Of a stretch of 64,000 nt of DNA, positions 11,576-22,700 are shown one piece after another. The translations under genes and the position numbers were made by a program. The notes under the pieces were generated by a model, which saw only the letters and a program-made list of their open reading frames with translations, made no database searches and was not told the DNA's origin. Source of the DNA: Linanthus parryae (lineage: Eukaryota; Streptophyta; Magnoliopsida; Ericales; Polemoniaceae); assembly GCA_023055425.1 (NCBI GenBank), contig JALGPY010000004.1, positions 65,061,718 through 65,125,717 of the forward strand, given 5' to 3'. Position 1 is the stretch's first letter, and the number at the start of each line of letters is the position of its first letter.

Positions 11576-13891
11576 ATGTCTCACGAAGACGACGTCAGTA
11601 ACAGATCGCCCTCCACGGAGACAACCTCAGGAGAGGAGACCCGTCACACCTATGCGGCCTCCAGTGGGACTCCGACATTGGAGGCTCTAAACGCCACCAT
11701 CCAGAATCAGGGAAAGGCCCTTCAGACTCAATCCGCACAGATGGAACGTATAATGGCCATCTTGGGAACCCTTGCTCCGAATCCTACAGCGGGAACTGCT
11801 GCCTCTCAGGGAGGGGGAACCTCTACCACTCAGGGGACGGGAGTGGTACCGACACCACCTAACCCCAATTCGCAAACCCCACCAGCAATGGTGCAATTAC
11901 CCTCTATTCAGGGGCAGACAACCCAAATACCGCCCCTTACCACACATATTCCTCAACCACCAACTGTGGCACCCAACATCTCTTCACAATACCCCAGGCC
12001 TCCTCCACCGGCACTGCTGGGCAATGTGACTTACACCCCTAGCTCGACCGCAGCATATGTGTCCCCGTCGGCTACAACAACCCTTCCTCCTGTTGCTGGG
12101 GGAAGTGCACTGGAATGTATGATGTCGCTGCAGTGGCGCATAGAGACCTTCTTGGCCAATCAGCCGTTCGCAGACACCATTATTCCAAATGTCGATAACG
12201 ATCCACCTATCCCACGTGAGATCTATCTCATGCCTAACCCCGCAGGGTATAAGGCTCCTAAGTGGGACAAGTTTGAAGATGTCAACGGGAACGCCCACGA
12301 GCATGTCATGCGTTTCATCGATGTGATGGGACCATATGGGGCTGATCCCAAGTTGCTGATGCGCGAGTTCCCGAAATCTTTGGGAAATGTGGCCTACAAA
12401 TGGTATAGAACGTTGGAGACTTAGGACGACATGGTTCAGAAGTTCTACACTAAATTCTCCCAGGTGGAAGAGAAGGTTACAATGATTCATCTCTCTCGTA
12501 TGTACCAGAAGCGCGAGGAAGACGGAGTCACATTCATCAAGAAATTCAGGGCCAAGTCCTTGGAGTGCAGAGACGAAGTGCTCGAGGGAAGGCTCGTGGA
12601 GATATGTCTACAAGGCATGCGAGATGAGTACAAAGGTATGCTGATCAACCTACAGACTCCTACCTTTTCAAAGCTAACTGAATGCACGAAAAACATAGAG
12701 CCTATAGTGGAAAGGCAAAAGAAGAAGCACGCCCCTGAACGACCCTCAGGGGGAGCCACTTTCAAGATTGGAAGATTTAGCTATAAAAGGGAGCGCGAAG
12801 CTAAGGTTAATACAGTTTCGCCGCACAAGCAGCGCAGGGTTACCAACGCAGATGCGCCGCCTCTGAAATGCTCGATAGAGGAAGTGATCGACTTATGCAA
12901 ATAGTGGCGTAAGGATGGAATCTTGCCTCCGCTCGAAAGGATACCCTCTAAGGGGATGATGAGGGACCCGAAGTGGTGCGAGTTCCACGGGAAAATTATG
13001 CACCCTACAGCTGACTGCAAGAAACTCAGGCACATGGTAGGCCAAAAAATGAAGGACGGCGAGTTGATTGTCAGCGATCAGAGACAAGACGTGCGAAACA
13101 ATCCGCTGACAGCCCACGCGGAGCAAGAGCTGAAAGGCAAAGAAGTAGCCATGATTGCGATTATGGATCTTGAAGAGATTGCGGAAGATGCCTTGCCTAT
13201 CATTGCTGAAATTCACAATGATGAGGACTACAGCATGGACACGGAGGACGAGCGTGCCGATCGAATGAAGGGGTCGCACGGGTTCAGCAAGTTCTTCGAA
13301 GAAATGAACTTTTCAGACAAGTGTCGGAAAGAAATGACAAAGGAAATTTTAAGGGTAGCAGAAGACTTCGAGGAAGACATCGTGGTCTCCAATGGAAAAG
13401 TTATTAGGGCGTCTCGCTCTACGGAAAAGGTTATGACCTTCTCCGCAAGCGACAAGAAGACGGAATCGAGCCACCAGAAGCCCTTATATGTAACAGCGGT
13501 GATCAATGATGTCGAATTCAAGAGGGCATTTGTTGATGGAGGAGCAGCCGTCAACGTGGTCTCACTCAACACTCTAAAATTGGCAGGAATCCCGGAGAAG
13601 AAGATTGTCAGACGCCCATCCCCGCTGATGGGATTCAGGAGTGATTCCGGGATGACGATAGGATGGATTCGTCTGGGCGTCCAAATAGGGAAGATCAAGT
13701 GCTCAGCCAAATTCTACGTCATCGATGCGAATACTACGTATCACATGATCATAGGGCGAGCTTGGATTCACCGTTTTGACGCGGTCCCCTCAACAACTCA
13801 TCAGGTGATGAAGGTCATCTGGAATGATAGAGTAGTGGAGATACCGGCTTCAGTAAATCCCTTCAATCTAAACGAGGTGCACCTCACTTAA
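11576..13891 (+). pseudogene. Tat gag-protease, one frame with two amber stops
   Basis: Gag packages the element RNA; the protease cleaves the polyprotein. The ATG at 11576 opens a frame with a Pro/Thr/Gln-rich N-terminus, then a capsid-like region (PKWDKFEDVNGNAHEHVMRF, about 12255-12320). The same frame runs on to 13891 and is interrupted only by TAG at 12422-12424 and TAG at 12902-12904. The aspartic protease lies around 13525-13760 with FVDGGAAVNVV as the catalytic loop (usual D-S/T-G, here D-G-G). A TAA closes the frame at 13889-13891. The first stop sits where relatives have tryptophan (LET*DDMVQKF), consistent with G-to-A decay. Translation in the cell would stop at residue 282. Confidence 0.85.
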
Positions 13892-14248
13892 GCGGTGTGG
13901 TTTACCGAAATGGCGGACGAGTAAACGCCGGGGTCGTTTAATCCGATTCCTTTGCCTTGATGGGAATACATCAAGGATCAATCGCCAGCAGGAGTGATGG
14001 TGACAAGGGAGGATTCTAAGGAAAAGTTGTCCACACGCGAAGAGGCACCGTAGGTCGCCAACCAAAGGAAGAACGTGTACACTCTGAAAAGAGTGGTGAA
14101 ACATGATCCCACGGGCAAAGAGATAGAAAGTTTCTATTCCAATGGAAAGAAATGCTACCGCATATGAAGGTGCGCGGGGGTACCCCCATCCGAGCATGGG
14201 GATATCCCTGAGCAAATCAATCAAATCGAGCATGTCAAACCAACATCA

Positions 14249-15780
14249 GAGGTTTCAGAGGAAAAGCTGAAAGACGCACCTGAATGCATGGAGGATAAGC
14301 CGAATCCCCATAAGCAAGAGCTGAAGGAAGTGTTTCTGAGCTCGGGTGAAGAAAAGAAGAGGCCCGTCTTTTTGAGTGCAGACCTCACAAGCGAAGAAGA
14401 GGCAAGATTGCTGCAACTGCTGACTGAGTACAAAGATGTGTTTGCCTGGGAATACGATGAAATGCCTGGTTTGGACGCGAGCATCACTATGCACAGGTTA
14501 GATGTTATCCCAGATCTAAACCAGTAAAGCAATACAAGAAGCTTCAGGCCGGAGATAAATTTAAAAATTAAGCAATAAATTGTCAATCTGTTGACTGCCA
14601 AGTTTATCGAGCCGAATCATCATCCCACCTAGTTGGCCAACATTGTGCCTGTGGTAAAAAAGAATGGGCAGCTTCGCATTTGTGTAGACTTCAGAGATCT
14701 CAACCGCTTCTGTCCCAAGGATGATTTTCCGTTACCCAACATCGATCTGCTCATTGATTCTACCGCGGGTCATCGAATGTTCAGCTTCATGGATGGTTTC
14801 GGCGGGTACAACCAGATCAAAATGGACCCTGAAGATGCACGGAAAACCGCGTTCATCACGCCGGCGGGAGTCTTTAATTACACGGTCATGCCGTTCGGGC
14901 TCAAGAACGCAGTCGTGACCTATCGGCGAGCAATGATGGCTCTATTCCACGACATGATGCACCAGGAAGTAGAGTTTTATGTTGATGATTTGGTTGTCAA
15001 GTCCAAAGAGGAAGCGGACCATTTGGGGGACATGCGTAAAGTATTTGAAAGATGCAGGAGTTTGCAGCTAAAGATGAATCCCATGAAGTGTGCATTCGGA
15101 GTGACTAAAGCGAAGTTCTTGGGATGTGTAATACATCGTCAGGGCATCGAGCCTGACCCCGCGAAGGTATCAACTATCACAAGCATGACGGCGCCACACA
15201 ATCAAAGTACTCTGAAGACGTTTTTGGGGAAATTATCTTATTGCGGAGATTCATCTCAGCAATCGCAGAAATAACCTTCTGCTTCAGCATTCTTCTCAAG
15301 AAGAATTATGTGTACAATTGGACAGAGGAACATGAGGCCGCATTCGGGAAGCTAAAGGACCTGCTGACATCGCCAAGGGTAATGATCGCACCGCAGCTTG
15401 GATCGCCGCTTCTGTGGTATCTGACGTCGACAAAGAAGTCTATAGGGGGGCTTTTGGCTCAATGATATGAAGGGCAAGAAAGGCCGATTTACTATATTTC
15501 TCGCATAGTGCAGCCAGCTGAATCAAGGTACACAGATATCGAACGCCATTGTCTTGCCTTATTCTTCGTAATAGAAAAGTTAAAACACTACTTCGCTCGC
15601 ACAAAGTTGTGGTGGTTACGAAGAGCGATCCCATACGGTATCTCTTGACTCACACCTCTCCCGGCAGAAGATTGGCAAAATGGTATATGACCATTTCCCA
15701 ATACGACATCACGTGTGTCCGACCACGAGCAATCAAATCGCAAGAAGTGGCGGATCTTCTGGCACAGTTCCTGGATAACA
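14249..15780 (+). pseudogene. Tat reverse transcriptase and first RNase H
   Basis: Copies element RNA into DNA. An open stretch upstream (14288-14527) resembles the RT N-terminal lead-in (LLTEYKDVFAWEYDEMPGLD). After stops near 14525-14632, the RT core is open from 14633 to 15274: KKNGQLRICVDFRDLN, FMDGFGGYNQIKM, MPFGLKNA, and the catalytic FYVDD at about 14978-14992. The RT-linked RNase H (about 15300-15600) is split by frame changes and stops (for example TGA at about 15463). It is inactive as a whole, though the RT catalytic core itself looks intact. Confidence 0.9.
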
Positions 15781-16200
15781 GCTATGAGCCCATGATCAAG
15801 GAGGAACTAGAAGGACCCGAGATCTATGCAGTCGAGTTACCTTACTGGACGCTTTATTTTAATGGATCGTCAACAAGGAAAGGTGGAGGAATTGGAATCA
15901 TTTTGACTAAATCAGATGGGGAGGTCATCCAAATGTCCACAAAACTTGATTTCCCAGTGACCACCAATGAAGCGGAGTATGAGGCTCTCGTCGCAGGCCT
16001 CCGTGCAGCCAGAGCACTGGAAGTAAGCAATCTGACGGTTATGGGGGATTCTAAGTTAATCGTCAACCAAGCTTCAGGCAAATACGGATTGAAAGAGGTA
16101 AATCTGTTACCGTATCGGACTTTGGTGCAGAAGCTGGTACAACATTTCTGCAATGTTAGGTAAGAGCACACGCCTAGAGCTGATAATAGGCATGCTGATG
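15780..16200 (+). pseudogene. Second (archaeal-type) RNase H of the Tat element
   Basis: A second RNase H domain downstream of the RT-linked one marks the Tat lineage. Visible landmarks: LYFNGSSTRKGGGIGI at about 15850, TTNEAEYEALVAGL at about 15960, and VMGDSKLIVNQ at about 16040. The first catalytic aspartate, expected in YFDGSS, reads asparagine here (GAT to AAT), a change that should abolish activity. The frame ends with a TAA at 16161-16163, and the linker to integrase (16200-16800) is broken repeatedly. Confidence 0.85.
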
Positions 16201-16799
16201 CTTTAGCCACTCTGGGGTCTAAAGTGAGTACAGACAAATGCCCTGCAAGCATCTCGATTGAAGTTCGAATATCACCAGCATTGACAGAAGACACATGTGA
16301 GGATGAGTTCATGGATGACGAAGATTGGAGAAAACCGATATTGCACGCAATTGCTGAGGGAATGAGCAAAGAGAATTGGGCATCCACTAAGGGGTACTGC
16401 ATACATGACAATTCCCTCTACTACAAAGGCCCAGGAGGAATACTCATGCGAAGCGTATCACAGTAGGAGGGGCAAGCGTTATTGGAAAGGATACACCAGC
16501 ACACTTGCGGAGAAGGTGAGGTGTCGATCTATCGAAAGGCCCAAAGATATGGGATTCATCGGCCGGACATGTCAACGGCTGCTGCGATGATTCAAGGGAA
16601 TTGTGAAAGTTGCGCATTGATAGAGGATTCTCTAACAATCACTTTGGTAGATGATGACACGGACTGGAGAAAGCCACTCTTCAATTTTCTCACAGAAGGA
16701 ATCGAGACTGAGCAAAGGAAAGAAGCCGAGAAACTGAAAGAAAGGCGGCTCGATATGTGGTACAGGATAACATACTCTGGCGAAGGGGTCATGAGGGTA

Positions 16800-17881
16800 A
16801 TCTACTTCGATGCCTAGATACAAAGAAGCGCAAGAGGTGATGAATTTATCTCACCAAGTAGAGCATCAAGGGGGCGCGAAGCTATGCAGACAACTCCTCA
16901 CAGTTGGTTATTTTTGGCCCACAATGGAGGCAGATTGTCGCACCAAAGTAAGGAGATGCCAAGAATGTCAATTCAAGGGAACCTCGTACATGCCCCTGTC
17001 GTATACCTACACGCATTAGGGACGCCATGGCCATTCCAAACTTGGCTCTAGATTTTGTTAGCCCCATTCGACCGGCCTCACATGGGAACCAGTTCATCCT
17101 AACTGCGACTGAGTTGTTTACTAAGTGGGTGGAGGCAGTACCGCTCAAGAAATCTGATGCGCTCGCAGTGGTCAATTTTGTTCAAGAAAACATCATATGC
17201 AGGTTCGGAATCCCCAACACAATCCTTTCGGATAATGGCACGCCCTTTGTCAATCGACAAGTAGCCGCAAAACTAGCAGAGTACAACATAAGGCAGGTCT
17301 GTTCCACTCCTTATTATCCGAAAGGGAATGGTCAAGCAGAAGCAACCAACAAGACACTGCTAAGAATCCTGAGCAAGATGGTCGCAGACGAGCACAAGAG
17401 ATGGACCGATTCTTTGAACATAGCATTATGGGCATATCGGACTTTGCCGATGACTCCCACAGGAGTCTCCCCGTTCCTTCTATGCTATGGAGTTGAAGCT
17501 GTTTTACCGGCGGAGGTGAAAGTCAACTCTGCGAGGTTAGATTTTCACGCGTTATACGACAATCAGCGTGACCACGACTTGATCTTATTCGAGGAAAAGC
17601 GAGAGCAAGCTAAGCGGGCCAACAAGAGGTAAAAGGAGAGGATCCCTCGGGCATACAACAAAACAGTCCAACATCGAGATTTCACGGTCGGGGACCTGGT
17701 CTTGCGCGCTTCAGATCATTGCATGCGGGAGGCAGCCCATCCAAAGTTCGCAGATAACTGGGAAGGACCATTCGAAGTTAAAGAAGTCTTTGACAGTGGT
17801 TACTGCAAAATACAGAGGCTTCATGGGACTGCCACAACCCCAAGCCCAGTCAATATGCGTTGGATTAAAAAGTATTACCCT

Positions 17882-17884
<3 letters not shown>
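16800..17884 (+). pseudogene. Tat integrase
   Basis: Joins element DNA to the chromosome. The zinc-binding HHCC module is at 16855-16990 (HQVEHQGG and CRRC-type CQECQ). After a TAG near 17017-17019, the catalytic core is open at 17027-17632, with LDFVSPI, SDNGTPF and GNGQAEATNK marking the D-D-E residues. A TAA at 17630-17632 breaks the frame before the C-terminal GPY/F-like module (DNWEGPFEVKEV, 17755-17790), which ends with TAA at 17882-17884. The domains are complete in order but not in one frame. Confidence 0.88.

Positions 17885-17922
<38 letters not shown>
17885..17922 (+). repeat. (CT)n microsatellite after integrase
   Basis: About 18 CT units directly after the integrase stop codon, at the edge of the Tat untranslated region. 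Confidence 0.95.
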
Positions 17923-17923
<1 letters not shown>

Positions 17924-17991
17924 ACATACATTGGATTCAAATGTCTATTGAAATGTATGACTACTACGCTGATAAATTCATGCGTTGTTTC

Positions 17992-18096
17992 CTCACATAT
18001 GAGGAACTTGTAATCTTGCCTCTCCCATATGAGGGACTTGTACTCTTGCCTCTCCCACATGAGGGTGCTTTTAATAAAAGAATTCTCCCATATGAG
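17992..18096 (+). repeat. Array of four CTCNCATATGAG-type motifs, 30-bp spacing
   Basis: CTCACATATGAG (17992), CTCCCATATGAG (18022), CTCCCACATGAG (18052) and CTCCCATATGAG (18085) recur every 30, 30 and 33 bases, the first three within a longer repeat that includes ACTTGTAMTCTTGCCT. Each motif has CTC/GAG ends around an NdeI-like CATATG core. It lies between integrase and the second array. Function unknown; it could be protein-binding sites or RNA hairpins. Confidence 0.85.
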
Positions 18097-18160
18097 AAGA
18101 ATTTTATTACCTTAGTCGTCTCTTATTATCTATTTACTTCTCTGCTTATTTACAACAAAA

Positions 18161-18714
18161 GCCTATCTGCCGAGATAGCAGCAATGTTCAAATGCGATCT
18201 TAAGTGATCTAAAAGCCTATCTGCCTAGATAGCAGCCATAATGTATGATCCTATGCGATCTGAAGCCTATCTGCCGAGATAGCGGCAATGTTCAAAAACG
18301 ATCTTAAGTGATCTAAAAGCCTATCTGCCTAGATAGCAGCCATGATATATGATCTTAATTGATCCAAAAGCCTATCTGCTTAGATAGCAGCAATTATGAT
18401 AAATGCCTTTTTGCGAGCGAAGCCTATTTGCTCAGATAGTAACAATATTTAATCACAATTTTAACTGGTCTGCAAGCCTATCTGTTTAGATAGCACGCTA
18501 TAGCAGCAACGCCCCGTGCGAATGCAAAATTAATCAAGCTTGAAATAAAGAATTATTCAGGCGAACATCCGAATGCAAAAGGCGAAAGAAACATAACTTG
18601 TTTAATAGCCAACACGCATGCGATATTACAATTTGTTGTATCAAACAAGAACAGCAAACGCTAAGGAACACTTCATTAATAGACAAAATGACTTACAATA
18701 TATCTGTTAAGATA
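18161..18714 (+). repeat. Array of eight CTATCT-N4-AGATAG hairpins, about 52-bp period
   Basis: The 16-bp palindrome CTATCT-N4-AGATAG occurs at 18163, 18217, 18267, 18321, 18372, 18424 (one mismatch) and 18478, with an eighth shortened copy at about 18700-18715. Start-to-start spacing is 54, 50, 54, 51, 52 and 54 bases. The loops vary (GCCG, GCCT, GCTT, GCTC, GTTT, GTTA) while the stems stay the same. The units are set in a looser repeat that includes GATCTTAAGTGATC. It lies between the convergent gag-pol and antisense genes. Confidence 0.92.
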
Positions 18715-19740
18715 GCAGCTTACAAGTGAAAGTCTTATACTAAGAAAATTCTTTCTATAAAACGATCGACCTACAAATGCTAACAAAAGCTATGCGACGC
18801 TATCGTCGAGGTCCTATATCTGAACAAGGCTCTTGACTGGTCTTCTGCCCAAGAGATGTGCTAGATGAACCCCATGTCCAGGCGGATGCGGTGGTGAAGA
18901 GCAAGTGGAGAACAACTCCTGGGGAAGAAAGCTTATGGTCCAAAGAGACGAGCGCCATGGCTCGTCACACCTTGTTCAAGAACGTGGAGGCAAATAGTTC
19001 TCCTCCAGGAAAGCTAGAGGAGAAACACTCCATTCATTACGAGTCGGTAAAAAGGTCAGTATGGAACTGCACCTCGCCGGAAGGCAGCCGGAGATACGAC
19101 CTGCAAACATAATAGACGAAGAAGAATCTTCTTAGAAGCATGAGGTATTGTCTATATCTTCTTCAGAGCAATCATGAAGAACAGTAAGATTTCTAAAGAA
19201 AATCTTGCAACCTATTTCTATGGCACAAGGCACAAACTCAGATTTCACAACTGGAAATTGCCATGAATCAACAAAAGACAAGCATTGAGGCCAGCAGTCG
19301 TAAGGACTCATGGCAAGCCACATTTGGGATGAAGAACCCAAGCAATAAGAGGAAGGGTTTATATAGACTTTGGGGGGACTCATCAGTTCCCTAGCTGAGT
19401 CAGCAGAGCTTGGAAAACGGGTAAGAATCAATTACTCACGTCTCAAAAGAGGTAAAATTCAATTACCCTACTAAAGGCTGTGACGATTTGGTGGCACGCC
19501 CTAATTAATGACGGAAGGTCATAATAACGATGGGCTTCCCAAGGAAATCGTGCTTATCTAATAAATAATTAGCGCAAAAATCAAGGCAGGTACGTCACCA
19601 TGTGACGTCATAATTGATACGCATCAAGATATTAGTGCAAATCCCCAAAAGGGCAAAATGGGACATTGAGTTCCAGATAAAAAAAAGGGAGAAATACTAG
19701 CATTACAATAATATTTTGTTTTAAACATATATTTTTGTTT
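18715..19740. other. Tat untranslated spacer
   Basis: No family is recognisable. One open frame (18858-19112) has no similarity I can name. The segment lies just past the 3' end of the antisense gene and the stem-loop array, and probably holds the 3' untranslated region of the antisense transcript. Confidence 0.4.
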
Positions 19741-22700
19741 CTAAAACAAATCCTTGATCAAAGGGTCATCTGGAGAAAACGAGAGTGACATCTCTCTTGC
19801 TTGGTCCACTTCTCGCTTCAGCTGTTCATACTTGGCATTCATCGCATGAAAGAGGTCGACAACTTCTTCAGCCTTTTGCCTTTGTTCCTCTACCTTCCGC
19901 CTTTCAGATGCGTGGTTGTTGTAGCCGCGCTTCAAACTCACAGCTGCAAGAATTTTGGTGATCATGTTGAGGAGATACACGAAGCCCAGCTTGCCTTGAA
20001 CCTTAGCTTGAAGCCCTTTGCATGTGTTGAAAAGTAGTTGTGCACTATGAGGAGAAATGGTCGCAGGAGTGGCCACAGACAGTTGCTCCAGAATCCAGAT
20101 GGCTTCGGTCAAGAAAAGCCTCCTGTCATACGGCTCTATCTCTAGAGATCTCGCGAATGACCAGGGGTATGAGAGGCGCATCTGAACCAGCCAGTCCACA
20201 TCAGCTTTCTTCTATCCTGATAAAGCTGATTCAAGTTTAGAGCATGAAAGCTTTTAAATAAGGGTGTAGAATGCGAAAAATGGTAACATACCAGTCCCTT
20301 TAAGGATTTCACGCAAAGAGGGAATGTGCATTGCTGGAAAAGCTGAAGTCTGTCCTCGCTCCATTGCTCGTCTGTCAGCTGCGAGCTCGAGCTCATCATA
20401 GTTGCTGGGAAGAGTATAGGCCGTAACAGGCGCGACAGCAGCTCCAACTTGCAAGCTCCAAAAACTCCATGCTTGGGGAACCTCTAGAAGCTCTACCTCT
20501 GTTGAAGGGACAGCAATAGTGGCAGATTTTTCTTGACCAGGAACTTCTTCGGCTGCGAGGGGCTCTTGTGACTCGGGAGCACTCATTTGGACATCAAAAT
20601 TTGCATGCGAGGTTATGTCCTCCATGACTTGTTCATCTTCATGAACTTTATCTCCAGCACCATCTGTTTCCATTTCCTCAACTGCAGGATCAGCGACTTC
20701 CTCTCTTAGCACGGTGTCAGCATCGATATCATCAGACACCTCAATGATGTCCTCCAAAGGCTCTCCTGCATACTCAGTAGCTGCGACATGCTTCTCAACG
20801 TAAGGGCTTCGCTCTGGAGCATAAGATGTAGGAGGCTGACTCCTTCGCTCTGGCACATCCTCTTAAGCATCGCCTGCGATACAAGAAAGGAAAATAGTGA
20901 GGTAACTTGTATTACACAGTGTTCTGTTATTTTGATAGATCAAAAGCGGGCACCTCCACACTAAGGTGGGATCGCAGCATCTTCATCATATGTTAAAGAT
21001 GCGACACCATATCCTACTAGGGTATCTTCATTAAGCACATCTTTAAGGTGAGCGTGACCTGGGGTGGGAAGAAACTCGTTACGATGATGATTGGGTTACT
21101 AAGCCTGGTTTACAAACATTGCTTGAATGATTACCTGAGGAGTCACCGCACTTTCCTACTAGCCATCGGCGAATATCAGCTTTTGATAAGCCATGCTTTA
21201 ACGCACCAGTAATCACGTCTTGGTAAGTCACAACAAGGTTAAAAATCTCACCTTGTTTTTCACCTGCGATATCCTCAAAGTCCTCTTGAGCTTGCTCCAA
21301 AGCAGTCGCATCTAAATCATCAGCTTGCTCCACCAAGTCATCAACATGCTGTTCTTCCAAACTTCTCCTCTTTATGAGCTCGATCTCATCTTCTTCTCGT
21401 TTTCTCTTTCTCGTTGCGGCTTCCGCAACCGTTGTTTCAGACTCAGCAAGGATATCTTCGTCTATGGCTTCGCTGGAAACGCCAGAGTGAGAACCCTTGG
21501 TTTTCTTCTTTTTCTTGACCAAGAGGCCGCTGATGGTTTCTGTGTCATCACCTACGAAAGAACAAACTGTTCAACAACTATCGCAAGAGCTAGAGTACGA
21601 AGAAAATAAGTTTGATTGAGATACCTTCCGAATCTTCTTCTTGTATCTCACCTCTTTCTTCTTCTCTTTCGCTTTCACCTCTTTCTTCTTCATCATCATA
21701 TCTTCCTCTCACTTCTCTCCTTTCATCCTCCTCTTCCTCCTCCTGACCAAAAGGAACAAAAGTCTCAATTGCGAGCTCCTTCCGCGCTTTGCTTGGCATG
21801 CAACCTTTGCCTTTGTCCTTAAAGGCAAGAGACTTCGCAGGAGATGAAGTTGGAGCACTCTTAGGAGGGCAGGAGATTGCAATACCCTTCTGCTTTTGTC
21901 TTTTGGCCCTCGGGGCAACATCTGCTGAAGGAGACGAAGCATTCCTAGGAGGAGACAGAGCCGGGGTATTGTCTATCAGCGAGTCAGCGAACGCATCCAT
22001 TACCTCGCGAATCCGAGCCTCGACTTGGGGAGCCATTCCCTTTGTTAAAAGAATTTTCTCGCCCTGCCTTCTTGTGGTGACGATGGAGTTGATCAGCGAT
22101 TTAGAGCGCTCTCCAGATGCGAACCTCCGCAGATAGCACTAAAACAGAAAATGGGGAATAAGTTTCAGATGCACCTCGAAGAAAAAAAAGGAGCTTAGCA
22201 CGCAAGGAGGAAGTTGTTTACCTTGGCAAAATCTTCGTTGTACTTGATAACATGGGAAGCACCATCCCTAACAGCGGTCATCTTCTCCTCAAGAATGGTG
22301 GATGGGCACAAGTGATTGTCAAGATCCAACAAAGAGTAGAAGCCATACTGAGAATCATCCAAACTGCAATTAGGACGGAATGGGAAGGCATTTCTCTTGA
22401 TCGTGGGAGCTCTGCTGGGCTGAGGAGCTGACTGCGTCTCGAACCTGGCCTGCTGAGTAGTCCAGTAAGCAATACAATATTTGGAGAGGCGACCTTCACG
22501 GCCACCTGAAGGTTGAACTAAGGGCAAGTTTCTCCGGAAGATCGTTTGGCACTCGCCAGACAACAGTCGCTTGTAGCAGCCTCTTACGATTGATCTAGGC
22601 CAAACGGAAGGCGCCACTGCATCAAAACCAAACTGGGGAGAGACGCGAGTTGGATCAACGTCGACTGTGATCCTTTCATACCTGGGAGTAAGCTCAGGAA

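Noticed and set aside
17885..18500. CRISPR-like array (regularly spaced repeats)
   Set aside because: Repeats are short palindromes in a eukaryotic retrotransposon, spacers are themselves similar to each other, and no cas genes exist.
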